DNA from: an uncultured Solirubrobacterales bacterium
GTDB lineage: Bacteria > Actinomycetota > Thermoleophilia > Solirubrobacterales > 70-9
DNA length: 41,635 nucleotides
Assembly: GCA_903933815.1 (NCBI GenBank)
Contig: CAIZLN010000036.1
Span: 1-41,635 of the forward strand
Direction: 5' to 3'
The stretch's first letter is position 1, and every line of letters begins with the position of its first letter. The notes beneath the pieces are model-generated. The model made no database searches. It was not told where the DNA came from and saw only the letters and a program-made list of their open reading frames with translations. This document shows positions 26,701-34,448 of this stretch, piece after piece. Both the position numbers and the translations under genes were made by a program.

Positions 26701-27470
26701 ACTTCAAGCTCGTCATCTGGAGACAGCACGGCCCTGACGACCAGGGAGAGTTCGAGACCCACGAAGTCACCGGCATCGACCCGGAGTCCTCCTTCCTCGA
26801 GATGCTCGACCAGCTCAACGCCAGCCTCGGCCGCGAGAAGAAGCAGACGATCGCCTTCGACAGTGACTGCCGTGAGGGAATCTGCGGATCCTGTTCGCTG
26901 GTGATCGACGGCACCCCGCAGGGTCCCCACCAGGTCACCTCCTGCCAGACCTACATGCGCGACTTCATTGACGGGGCGACGATCAAGGTCGAGCCGTACC
27001 GGGCCAACGCGATGCCGGTGATCCGCGACCTTGTCACCGACCGCTCCGCGCTCGACCGGGTGATCCAGGCCGGCGGGTACATCTCGACCACCACCGGCCC
27101 GCAGCCCGACCCGAACTCGATGCCGATCGCGCCGGCGGTTCAGGAAGAGGCGATGGACGCCGCCATCTGCATCGGCTGCGGCGCCTGCGTTGCCGCCTGT
27201 CCGAATGGCTCGGCGATGCTTTTCACCGGAGCCAAGGTCACCCACCTCAACCTGCTGCCCCAGGGACAGCCGGAACGCGCTGACCGCGCCTTCAACATGG
27301 TCAGCCAGATGGACGAGGAAGGCTTCGGCGGCTGCACCAACTTCGGAGAGTGCTCGAGGGTCTGCCCCCAGGAGATCTCACTCGACGTGATCGGCATGCT
27401 CAACCGCGAGTACCGCAAGGGCGTAGCCGCCCAGAAGCCGAAGCACCGCGCCAAAATGACCGCTCAGTAG
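26697..27470 (+). CDS. sdhB: Succinate dehydrogenase iron-sulfur subunit
   Basis: 257 residues. The N-terminal plant-type ferredoxin domain has the [2Fe-2S] cysteines in '[17 protein letters not shown]' and a fourth Cys in '[11 protein letters not shown]'. The C-terminal bacterial ferredoxin-like domain has '[15 protein letters not shown]', 'GGCTNFGEC' and '[14 protein letters not shown]' for the [4Fe-4S] and [3Fe-4S] clusters. It relays electrons from SdhA to the membrane anchor. GTG at 26697 (GTGA overlap) has AAGGAG seven bases upstream; the longer open frame inside sdhA is not used. Confidence 0.96.
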   Translation: MNFKLVIWRQHGPDDQGEFETHEVTGIDPESSFLEMLDQLNASLGREKKQTIAFDSDCREGICGSCSLVIDGTPQGPHQVTSCQTYMRDFIDGATIKVEPYRANAMPVIRDLVTDRSALDRVIQAGGYISTTTGPQPDPNSMPIAPAVQEEAMDAAICIGCGACVAACPNGSAMLFTGAKVTHLNLLPQGQPERADRAFNMVSQMDEEGFGGCTNFGECSRVCPQEISLDVIGMLNREYRKGVAAQKPKHRAKMTAQ

Positions 27471-27472
27471 AG

Positions 27473-27542
27473 CGGCCCCACCGCTGCTCCCGGGGCCGAG
27501 ATCCAGATAATCCGCGAATGTGGTGGTTTTTCCGGATCTCGG
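27473..27542. terminator. Inverted repeats between convergent sdhB and acyl-CoA dehydrogenase genes
   Basis: Two perfect stems sit side by side: CGGCCCC/GGGGCCG (27473-27479 with 27492-27498) and CCGAGATCC/GGATCTCGG (27496-27504 with 27534-27542). They share three bases and so are partly exclusive. A T run (27527-27531) lies in the second loop rather than after the stem. Position between convergent genes suggests a bidirectional terminator of non-classical form. Confidence 0.4.
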
Positions 27543-27568
27543 TGCAGCGGGTGAGGCAGCTCGCCGGG

Positions 27569-28717
27569 TCAGACCCCGAGTGAGCGGCCGACGATCTCTT
27601 TCATGATCTCGGTTGTGCCGCCGTAGATCCGGGTGACGCGATTGTCCTGCCAGGCACGGGCGATCGGGTACTCCAGCATGTAGCCGTATCCACCGTGGAG
27701 CTGGACGCAGGTATCGATAACGCGGCCGCACATTTCGGTCGTCCACCACTTGCAGGCAGCGGCGTCTTCGGCTGACAGCTTGCCGGCGTTCAGGGCCATG
27801 GTGCAGCGGTCCTGGTAGACGGTGGCGATGTCGATCTCGGTCTTCATCTCGGCCAGCTTGAAGCGTGAGTTCTGGAAGGAGCCGACAGGCTTGCCAAAGG
27901 CGTTTCGCTCCTTGACGTACTCAAGCGTCCAGTCCAGCGCCGCCTGAGCTGAGGCAACCGCAGCGATTGCGATCGAGAGCCGCTCCTGGGCAAGATTGAA
28001 GACCATGTACTTGAAGCCCTCACCCTCGTTGCCGAGCAGGTTGCTCTCGGGAACGTGGACTTCGTTGAAGAACAGCTCGGCTGTGTCCTGGGAGTGCATC
28101 CCGACCTTGTCGAGGTTGCGGCCGCGCTCGAAGCCTTCCATGCCACGTTCGAGGATCATCAGCGACATCCCCTTGTGGCGCTCCTTGGGGTCGGTCTTGA
28201 CTGCGGTGATGATCAGGTCGGCGTTGATTCCGTTGGTTATGAAGGTCTTGGAACCGTCGACGACGTAGTGGTCGCCGTCCTTGATCGCCTTGGTGGACAT
28301 CGAAGCGAGGTCGGAGCCGATGCCCGGCTCTGTCATGCCCAGCGCGGTGATGAGGCTGCCGTCGACGATGCCCGGCAGCCACCGCTCGCGCTGTTCCTCG
28401 TTGCAGTACTCAAGGAAGTAAGGCAGGCAGATGTCGTTGTGGAGGGTGATTCCGAGGACGCTGCCGATCACCCCGGCGTACGAACCTTCTTCGACTATGA
28501 CCTGGTTGAACCGGAAGTCTTCGATGCCGAGACCGCCGTACTCCTCAGGGGCGTTCATGGCCAGCATGTTCTTCTCGGCCGCCTTCGCGAACAGCTCGCG
28601 CGGTACCTTTCCTTCCTCTTCCCACTTCTCGAAGTTGGGAGCTATCTCGTCGGCAATGAAGCGCCGTACGCTTTCGCGGAAGTCATCATGTTCAGGTTCA
28701 AAAATTTCTCGGTCCAT
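27569..28717 (-). CDS. Acyl-CoA dehydrogenase
   Basis: 382 residues, typical homotetrameric flavoenzyme of fatty-acid or amino-acid breakdown that makes the 2,3-double bond of acyl-CoA. Markers: 'ITALGMTEPGIGSDLASMST', 'GSKTFITNGINADL', 'NLAQERLSIAIAAVASAQ', 'VKERNAFGKPVGSFQ' and 'LHGGYGYMLEYPIARAWQD' then 'IYGGTTEIMK'. The YEGT-type catalytic glutamate of short/medium-chain enzymes is absent (YGGT), so the base must lie elsewhere, as in long-chain or isovaleryl-type enzymes. ATG at 28717. Divergent from an SDR gene 35 bp away, suggesting shared control and a common pathway. Confidence 0.93.
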   Translation of the reverse strand: MDREIFEPEHDDFRESVRRFIADEIAPNFEKWEEEGKVPRELFAKAAEKNMLAMNAPEEYGGLGIEDFRFNQVIVEEGSYAGVIGSVLGITLHNDICLPYFLEYCNEEQRERWLPGIVDGSLITALGMTEPGIGSDLASMSTKAIKDGDHYVVDGSKTFITNGINADLIITAVKTDPKERHKGMSLMILERGMEGFERGRNLDKVGMHSQDTAELFFNEVHVPESNLLGNEGEGFKYMVFNLAQERLSIAIAAVASAQAALDWTLEYVKERNAFGKPVGSFQNSRFKLAEMKTEIDIATVYQDRCTMALNAGKLSAEDAAACKWWTTEMCGRVIDTCVQLHGGYGYMLEYPIARAWQDNRVTRIYGGTTEIMKEIVGRSLGV

Positions 28718-28752
28718 GGGCCGAACTCTATTTGAAGAGGAGTCTCAACGAA

Positions 28753-29511
28753 ATGAAGTCAAGCTCAGCAATCGTCTTCGGTGGTGCCTCCGGACTCGGT
28801 GAAGCAGCGGCCAGAGGACTGGCTGCGGCCGGCCACAAGGTCACCATCGCCGACCTCAACGAAGAGAAGGGTGCGGCGCTGGTTACCGAAATCGGTGCTG
28901 ACTTCCTCAAGGCTGACGTCACCGACGAGGAATCGGTCAGGGCGGCGATCGCCTCAGCCGCCTCGGCTGAAGGTGGCCTCCGGGTGTGCGTCAACTGCGC
29001 CGGGGTTGGTGCTGCCGGCCGGATTGCCAGCGCCAAACACGGTGCCGCTCCGCTTGAGGGCTACCAGTGGGCGATCAACATCAACCTGATCGGCACGATC
29101 AACGTGCTTCGCCTGGCTGCCGAATCGATGATCGGCAACGAGCCTGACGAACGGGGTGAGCGGGGCGTGTGCATCAACACGGCCTCAATCGCAGCCTACG
29201 ATGGCCAGATCGGCCAGACCGCCTACGCCGCGTCCAAGGGCGGGGTGGTCGGCCTCACTCTGCCCGCTGCTCGCGACCTCTCCCGTGACGCGATCCGGGT
29301 CATGACGATTGCCCCGGGCCTGTTCGACACTCCGCTGCTTGCGCTGCTGCCCGAGGAAGCACGAACGGCCCTCGGGGAGAATGTGCCGTATCCGCCGCGG
29401 CTCGGTCGGCCCGAGGAGTTCGGGGCCCTGGCTTTGCACATCGTCGACAACCAGATGCTCAACGGAGAGGTCATCCGCCTTGATGGCGCCTTGCGGATGG
29501 CCCCGAAGTAG
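28753..29511 (+). CDS. SDR oxidoreductase, 3-hydroxyacyl-CoA dehydrogenase type II-like
   Basis: 252-residue short-chain dehydrogenase. Cofactor loop '[17 protein letters not shown]', 'DVTDEES', 'CVNCAGVG', the catalytic Ser in '[14 protein letters not shown]' and Y-x3-K in '[20 protein letters not shown]' are complete. '[20 protein letters not shown]' and the C-terminal '[12 protein letters not shown]' are close to the HSD17B10/type II group, which oxidises 3-hydroxyacyl-CoA in beta-oxidation or isoleucine breakdown. The neighbouring divergent acyl-CoA dehydrogenase supports that role. ATG at 28753 has GAGGAG about ten bases upstream. Confidence 0.9.
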   Translation: MKSSSAIVFGGASGLGEAAARGLAAAGHKVTIADLNEEKGAALVTEIGADFLKADVTDEESVRAAIASAASAEGGLRVCVNCAGVGAAGRIASAKHGAAPLEGYQWAININLIGTINVLRLAAESMIGNEPDERGERGVCINTASIAAYDGQIGQTAYAASKGGVVGLTLPAARDLSRDAIRVMTIAPGLFDTPLLALLPEEARTALGENVPYPPRLGRPEEFGALALHIVDNQMLNGEVIRLDGALRMAPK

Positions 29512-29536
29512 AGCCTGCCTGTAGCCTCGGCACGCA

Positions 29537-30364
29537 GTGGACCTTCTCCAGAGCATCTTCCTCGGCTTCCTTCAGGGGCTGACCGAGTTCCTGCCGATTT
29601 CCTCGAGCGCCCACATCCTGATTTTCCCGGCACTTTTTGGCTGGGAGGATCCAGGAGCTGCCTTCACGGCGGTGATCCAGCTCGGGACCGAGGCGGCGGT
29701 GCTGATCTACTTCCGGAAGGACCTGTGGCAGATCGGCAGCACCTGGCTGGCCTCCCTGCGTCGGCCTGAACTGCGCTCGGATCTCAACGCGAGAATGGGC
29801 TGGTATCTGATTGCCGCGACCATCCCGATTGCGATTCTGGGACTCCTCTTCCAGGACCAGATAGAGACGGGCGCCCGAAACCTGTGGCTGGTCGGCTCGA
29901 TGCTGATCGTCTTCGGCATCGTGCTCGGGCTCGCTGACAGGGTGGGCACCCGGCAGCGCACGGTCGGCGACCTCTCCTTTCGTGACGGAGTCCTGATCGG
30001 CTTTGCCCAGAGCCTCGCCTTGATTCCGGGAGTGTCGAGGTCGGGGTCGACGATCAGTGCCGGGCTTTTCCTTGGCCTGCAGCGGGCTGACGCTGCCCGC
30101 TTTTCATTCCTGCTGGCGATTCCGGCGGTCGTGCTGAGCGGCTTCTTTCAGCTCTACAAGATCCTCTCCGGCGAGGAAGCGGTTGGCGAGCCACTGATCA
30201 ACGTCGCGGTGGCAACCCTGGTCTCCTTCATCGTCGGCTACGCAGTGATCGCCTGGTTTCTCAGCTACCTGACCCGCAACTCCTTTGCCCTGTTTGTCGG
30301 CTACCGCCTCGTGCTGGGTACCGGGGTACTGGTGCTGCTTTCGGCTGGCTTCATTTCAAGCTAG
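29537..30364 (+). CDS. uppP: Undecaprenyl-diphosphatase
   Basis: 275-residue membrane phosphatase that recycles undecaprenyl pyrophosphate to the phosphate form used for peptidoglycan and other envelope polymers. Both family motifs are present: 'GLTEFLPISSSAHILI' near the N-terminus and 'PGVSRSGSTISAGLFLGL' in the second half, with about eight helices. GTG start at 29537, 25 bp after the SDR stop. Also known to confer bacitracin tolerance when abundant. The carrier it regenerates is the substrate of the sugar transferase at 4697-5260. Confidence 0.95.
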   Translation: MDLLQSIFLGFLQGLTEFLPISSSAHILIFPALFGWEDPGAAFTAVIQLGTEAAVLIYFRKDLWQIGSTWLASLRRPELRSDLNARMGWYLIAATIPIAILGLLFQDQIETGARNLWLVGSMLIVFGIVLGLADRVGTRQRTVGDLSFRDGVLIGFAQSLALIPGVSRSGSTISAGLFLGLQRADAARFSFLLAIPAVVLSGFFQLYKILSGEEAVGEPLINVAVATLVSFIVGYAVIAWFLSYLTRNSFALFVGYRLVLGTGVLVLLSAGFISS

Positions 30365-30367
30365 CCG

Positions 30368-30811
30368 TCAAACCGAACCAAGGAGTACTTCGAGCACCGT
30401 CCAGCCGATCAGCATCGCAATCGTCGGGACCTCGAAAAAGCCCATGGCGAAAGGGATCGGCACCAGCACAAGAATGCGGGACCTGGGCGCGAGCACGAGG
30501 TGGAGGATGCCGACCAGAAGCACGGGCATGAACAGGCTGATCACGAAGCTGCCTGAGTTGTCGTCAATGGCGCCGATCAGGAACCCTGCTGCCACCGCGA
30601 GTACGAGGTAGACCCCGAGAAAGACCGGTGATCCGAGGCGGCGTTCGACGTAAGCCCCGAAAAGCCAGAGCCCGGCCACTCCAACAAGCAACTGCCAGAA
30701 GTTGAGGTGGGGGATGCCGACGGCGAGGTAGAGGACGAAGTTCAAGGCGACCAGGAAGACGGTCGCCCGCACCGGCCCCCTGACGTCGAGCGTGTCGCGG
30801 AGCGGAATCAA
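30368..30811 (-). CDS. Rhomboid-like membrane protein, probably without protease activity
   Basis: 147 residues and about five helices. The N-terminus 'MIPLRDTLDVRGPVRATVF' and 'LWLFGAYVERRLGSPVFLG' match rhomboid intramembrane proteases. The catalytic G-x-S-G segment and the partner His helix are missing; the corresponding part reads 'GFLIGAIDDNSGSFVIS'. It is also shorter than active rhomboids. TTG at 30811 overlaps the lipA stop as TTGA, so it is the last gene of the lipoylation operon. A chaperone-like or binding role, as for other pseudo-rhomboids, is inference. Confidence 0.6.
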   Translation of the reverse strand: MIPLRDTLDVRGPVRATVFLVALNFVLYLAVGIPHLNFWQLLVGVAGLWLFGAYVERRLGSPVFLGVYLVLAVAAGFLIGAIDDNSGSFVISLFMPVLLVGILHLVLAPRSRILVLVPIPFAMGFFEVPTIAMLIGWTVLEVLLGSV

Positions 30812-31788
30812 GCGGCGGCGAGGCCGGACTCGGACGCTTCGCGCGCGCTCTCGTCTGCGTGGTAGCTGCTGCGGACCAGCGGGCCCGCTGCGACCGATTC
30901 GAAGCCGAGGTCCCGGGCAGCCTTCTCGAGCGCCTCGAACTCCTCCGGGTGCCAGTAGCGCACCACCGGCAGGTGGTTCTCAGTCGGACGCAAGTACTGG
31001 CCGACAGTCAGGATCTGGACCCCGTGCTCACGCAGGATCGCGAAGGTCTCGACCATCTCGTCGAACTCTTCGCCGAGCCCGACCATCAGGCCGGACTTGG
31101 TGATCACTTTGCCTTCTCCCATCTCCCGGGCCAGCCTCAGGACCCGGGCCGAGCGCAGGAAGACGGAGCCGCGGCGGGCCTTCGGGTACAGCCTCGGCAC
31201 AGTTTCGACGTTGTGGTTGAAGACGTCGGGCCGTTCGTTGACGACCCGGGCCAGCGGCATCTCCTGGCCGCGGAAGTCCGGGGTGAGGATCTCGACCTTG
31301 CAGCCGGGCGCCTGCTGGCGGATCGAGCGGATAACGCCGACGAAGGCGCTCGCTCCGTAATCCGGCAGGTCGTCGCGGTCGACCGAAGTGATCACGGCGT
31401 GCTTCAGGCCGAGCTTTTTCACCTGGTTGGCAACCTTCAGCGGCTCCAGTGGGTCGTTGAAGGTCGGCTTGCCGGTCTGCACGTTGCAGAACCCGCAGCG
31501 GCGGGTGCAGACGTCCCCCAGGATCATGAAGGTCGCCGTGCCGCGCTCCCAGCACTCACCGATGTTCGGGCAGTTGGCCTCTTCACAGACTGTGTGGAGG
31601 CCCTCTTCGCCGACCATCGTCTTCAGTTCGCGGTAAACCGGGCCGCCCGGCGGCGGCACCTTCAGCCAGGACGGCTTGCGGGAGCGGAAGGGGATCGCGT
31701 CTTCGACTTCGGCACTTCCGCCGCCGGGGTTCGCCCTCGAGCGGGTGACGTGAATCCGATCGGCGGTGTCCGGTGGCGGCGTCGACAT
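30808..31788 (-). CDS. lipA: Lipoyl synthase
   Basis: 326-residue radical SAM enzyme that inserts two sulfurs into octanoyl groups bound to lipoyl domains. The auxiliary-cluster cysteines C68, C73 and C79 are in 'CEEANCPNIGEC'. The radical SAM cysteines C94, C98 and C101 are in 'CTRRCGFC'. The C-terminal R-S-S-Y-x-A-D segment, which supplies the serine ligand of the auxiliary cluster, is present ('VRSSYHADESAREA'). ATG at 31788, 14 bp after lipB. Works with LipB on E2 and GcvH proteins. Confidence 0.97.
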   Translation of the reverse strand: MSTPPPDTADRIHVTRSRANPGGGSAEVEDAIPFRSRKPSWLKVPPPGGPVYRELKTMVGEEGLHTVCEEANCPNIGECWERGTATFMILGDVCTRRCGFCNVQTGKPTFNDPLEPLKVANQVKKLGLKHAVITSVDRDDLPDYGASAFVGVIRSIRQQAPGCKVEILTPDFRGQEMPLARVVNERPDVFNHNVETVPRLYPKARRGSVFLRSARVLRLAREMGEGKVITKSGLMVGLGEEFDEMVETFAILREHGVQILTVGQYLRPTENHLPVVRYWHPEEFEALEKAARDLGFESVAAGPLVRSSYHADESAREASESGLAAA

Positions 31789-31802
31789 CTCAGGCCTTCA
31801 GC

Positions 31803-32627
31803 CTAGGCGTTCGCCGGCAGCCGGGCACTCAGCCCGATCGATTCCGGATCGACCAGAAAAGGCCGCCGCCCGAGGATCTCCCCGAGCTCTTCCCCGAGTG
31901 CGATTCCGGCTGAGTCGACGGTCGGGGCCGTACCGGTCTCGGCCAGCACCGAGGTGACCCGGCAGTGGTCGATGCCGCAGGAGGTGATGCCCGCAAACGG
32001 CTCGAGGTCGCAGTCGAGGTTTAGCGAGACTCCGTGGCTGCTCACCCCCCGGGTGATCCGTAGGCCGATCGAACCGATCTTCCTGACCGAACCGGCGGCG
32101 ACTGCCGGCGCCATCGAAGCAGCGTCGGCGCCGGGTGGGATCGGACCGCCGTCGCCGGTCCAGATTCCGGTGAGTCCGTCGATCGTGCCGGCCGGGACCT
32201 CCCGGCGGGCGACCGTCCTGACCATCGCGGCTTCGAGGGCTGCGACGAAAGCGGCCACGTCGGCACGACCGCTGCCGGAGGGTGGGTCACCCAGCCCCCG
32301 CAGGTCGATGACCGGGTAGGCCACGAGCTGCCCGGGGCCGTGGTAGGTGACCCGGCCTCCGCGTGGGGTGTCGAACACCTCGATCCCGTGCTCGCGGTAC
32401 CAGTCCGGATCAAGATGGAGATCCGACGGCTCGCTGCGCCTGCCACGGGTATAGGTAGGAGGGTGTTCGAGGATCAACAGCAGGTCGGGTATCTCTCCGG
32501 AACGGCGGCGCTCGACCAGTGCCTCCTGGGCGGCCAGCATCTCCCCGTACCCACGCCTTCCGAGCATCACCAGCGAGAGCGCCTTCTCGCCGCCGGATGT
32601 CCGCTTCCCGGGGGCCGTTCTGCTCAC
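31803..32627 (-). CDS. lipB: Lipoyl(octanoyl) transferase
   Basis: About 274 residues. It moves octanoate from acyl carrier protein to lipoyl domains. 'GGRVTYHGPGQLVAYPVID' and 'VRKIGSIGLRITRGVSSHG' carry the conserved Lys, and 'PFAGITSCGIDHCRVTS' carries the catalytic Cys. A Pro/Ala-rich insertion of ~20 residues lies between 'GIWTGDGG' and the Lys motif. GTG at 32627 overlaps the preceding small gene's stop as GTGA; ATG at 32567 is a good alternative because the conserved region starts at 'MLGRRGYGEML'. Middle gene of the lipoylation operon. Confidence 0.92.
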   Translation of the reverse strand: MSRTAPGKRTSGGEKALSLVMLGRRGYGEMLAAQEALVERRRSGEIPDLLLILEHPPTYTRGRRSEPSDLHLDPDWYREHGIEVFDTPRGGRVTYHGPGQLVAYPVIDLRGLGDPPSGSGRADVAAFVAALEAAMVRTVARREVPAGTIDGLTGIWTGDGGPIPPGADAASMAPAVAAGSVRKIGSIGLRITRGVSSHGVSLNLDCDLEPFAGITSCGIDHCRVTSVLAETGTAPTVDSAGIALGEELGEILGRRPFLVDPESIGLSARLPANA

Positions 32628-32992
32628 CGGCGCCACCAACTCCGGGACCCGCTCCCCTGCTTTGCGCCCGTTACCCCGCGGGCACCTCGCAGGCCGACAC
32701 AGCCCACGCACCCGATGCAGTCAACGCAGTCGGCACAGCCAACACAACCGACGCATCTGTGACAGCGGAAGCAGCCGACGCAGAAGGCCGAGCAGGTGAC
32801 CAGGGACGAGAACAGCACCCCGGCGCTCAGGGCGACACCACTGCTGAAGGCAGTGCCGGCGCTGGCGGCGACTGCGGAGCTGAAGGCTGTCCCCCCGCTG
32901 GCGGCGACCGCTGCGCTGTGGGTGGTTCCGGCGCTGGCGGCCACGGCCGCGCTCCGGCGGGTCCCCCGGCTGGCTGCTACCGGGCCGTTCAT
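32624..32992 (-). CDS. Small repeat protein: four 12-residue units then a Cys-every-third-residue tract
   Basis: 122 residues filling the gap between the E2 gene and lipB, with ATGA overlap at its start and GTGA overlap at its end; this exact coupling supports a real gene. The N-terminal part has tandem 12-residue units such as 'SAAVAASAGTTH', 'SAAVAASGGTAF', 'SSAVAASAGTAF' and 'SSGVALSAGVLF'. The C-terminal part has ten cysteines at strict three-residue spacing (C-V-G-C-F-R-C-H-R-C...). The regular period suggests a solenoid or beta-helix, or metal/thiol binding. No known function; signal peptide not clear. A plus-strand frame also runs through here but has no operon fit. Confidence 0.55.
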   Translation of the reverse strand: MNGPVAASRGTRRSAAVAASAGTTHSAAVAASGGTAFSSAVAASAGTAFSSGVALSAGVLFSSLVTCSAFCVGCFRCHRCVGCVGCADCVDCIGCVGCVGLRGARGVTGAKQGSGSRSWWRR

Positions 32993-33717
32993 GCCAGCCG
33001 GTCCGGTTGCTCCAGGTTGGCCTTGATCCCGGCGAGGAAAGCGGCCGCTCCGGCTCCGTAGAGGATCCGGTGGTCGCAGGCCAGGCCCACCTCCATCATC
33101 TGCGCGCTCGTGGCTTCGCCGTCCCTGACCACGGCTTGCTCGCTGACTTCTCCGACCCCGAGGATGGCGGCCTGGCCGCCGTTGATCACCGGGTCGAAGC
33201 TGCGCACACCGAACATGCCGAGGTTGGAGACGGTGAAAGTCCCGCCGGCGAGTTCGGGCGGGGTGATCTGCCCGTCGCGCACCCTGGCTGCGAGCCGGCT
33301 GCTCTCACTCGCGATTTCCCCGAGGGTCAGCCCGTCAGCGTCGGTGATGGTCGGCACCGCGAAGGAGTCCGCCGCGGCGACCACGATGCCGATGTTGATC
33401 CGCGGGTAGAGCTCGAAGCCGCCGTCCCGGTAGGCGCCGTTCGCCCGCGGGTGCTCGCGCAGTGCCAGGGCGACGGCTTTGGTCACCATGTCGTTGAGCG
33501 TCGGCAAAGGCTCACCGTCGGCCACCGTCTGACTGAAGGCCGCCCGCACCGCAACCGCCTGCGACATGTCGACGTCGGCCCGCAGATACAGGTGCGGAGC
33601 CGTCGCCTTCGACTCGGCCATCCTGCGGGCGATGGTCTGTCCGGCCCGGTCCAGCTCGACGCGCTCGACCTCGCCTTTCGCACTCTCCGACCCGACCGGC
33701 CGCTCGGCACCATTCAT
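32989..33717 (-). CDS. 2-oxoacid dehydrogenase E2 catalytic domain, stand-alone
   Basis: 242 residues covering only the acyltransferase core of dihydrolipoamide acyltransferases. The lipoyl and E1/E3-binding domains are absent. 'IARRMAESKATAPHLYL', 'LNDMVTKAVALAL', 'RINIGIVVAA', 'GGTFTVSNLGMFGVRSFDP' and 'GQAAILGVGEV' follow the family. The active-site histidine is H216 in 'CDHRILYGAG'; the usual DHRxxDG reads DHRxxYG, a variant I believe occurs in other E2 proteins. ATG at 33717. Downstream genes for lipoylation and the neighbouring lpdA fit, but a lipoylated partner must be encoded elsewhere. Confidence 0.85.
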   Translation of the reverse strand: MNGAERPVGSESAKGEVERVELDRAGQTIARRMAESKATAPHLYLRADVDMSQAVAVRAAFSQTVADGEPLPTLNDMVTKAVALALREHPRANGAYRDGGFELYPRINIGIVVAAADSFAVPTITDADGLTLGEIASESSRLAARVRDGQITPPELAGGTFTVSNLGMFGVRSFDPVINGGQAAILGVGEVSEQAVVRDGEATSAQMMEVGLACDHRILYGAGAAAFLAGIKANLEQPDRLA

Positions 33718-33773
33718 GAGGTCAGCCTAGCGACAGCAACCCGCATCCACCCTGACCATCGGGCGCGGACAGC

Positions 33774-34280
33774 TCAGGCGTGAGTGGCCCAGCCGTCGAT
33801 CGCGCGGGCGGCTTCCGGCACTGCCTCTGAGATCGTCGGGTGGGGGTGGATGATCCGGGCTAGCTCCTGGTAGCCGCCTTCCAGAGCCATCGTGTTGACC
33901 AGCTCGGAGATCATGTCGCAGGCACGGTTGCCGACGATGTGGGCACCGATGATCTCGCCGTACTTGGTATCGACGACCAGCTTGACGATGCCGTCGCGGT
34001 CGTCGTAGACGGTTCCGGCTCCGACTCCGCCGAGCTTGAACTTGGAGGTCTTGATGTCGTGGCCGGCCTCCTTGGCCTGGGCCTCGGTCAGGCCGACACT
34101 GGCTACCTGCGGCTGGCAGAAGGTGGCACCGGGGATCAGGTTGAGGTCGAGCGGGTGGGTCTTCTCTCCGGCGGCGTATTTGTTCGGAGTCTTCCAGTCT
34201 TCGTCGGCCGCTACCTTGCCGCTTTCGTCGTTTGTGAACTCGTCGAAGGCCGTCAGAATTGGCCACTGAGACCTAGGTGC
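33774..34280 (-). pseudogene. Truncated 3' copy of lpdA (dihydrolipoyl dehydrogenase), displaced
   Basis: In frame from the stop at 33774 this encodes the E3 dimerisation domain ('LIPGATFCQPQVASVGLTEA', 'IIHPHPTISEAVPEAARAID'), including the catalytic H-P-H-P. It runs at about 95% DNA identity with 41038-41441 for 404 bp. Upstream of 34177 it continues as a more divergent lpd-like stretch ('DESGKVAADEDWKTPNK') that lacks about 27 residues, including the second FAD motif (A-I-G-D). It then meets an in-frame TGA at 34281-34283. There is no start codon and no FAD or NAD domain, so it is not a working enzyme. It lies 56 bp before the E2 gene. Confidence 0.85.
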
Positions 34281-34448
34281 TCAAAGGCGCACAGCGCGCG
34301 CTACCCATGGCCACTTCAATGCAGGTATTGGGTACAACTCTCACTTAAGGGACAGGTCCGTGCTACGGTCTACGAGAGGCTGAATTCCCTAACCTCGGAA
34401 AACTAGTCTTACCGGCCGGACGGAATCGGTCAGAAATGCGAGTAACTC
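34281..34448. other. Upstream region of the islet cargo genes
   Basis: 168 bp, visibly less GC-rich than the surroundings, between the lpdA fragment and the first cargo gene. It should hold the cargo promoter. I find no confident -35/-10 pair on either strand, and no Shine-Dalgarno of good quality before the ATG at 34449. Confidence 0.3.

Noticed and set aside
32519-33061. Plus-strand open frame through the Cys-repeat region
   Set aside because: It overlaps both lipB and E2 on the opposite strand and has no coupling, whereas the minus-strand frame fits between them with four-base overlaps at each end.
33774-34280. A second working dihydrolipoyl dehydrogenase
   Set aside because: It lacks the FAD and NAD domains, a start codon and the second FAD motif; only the dimerisation domain remains.
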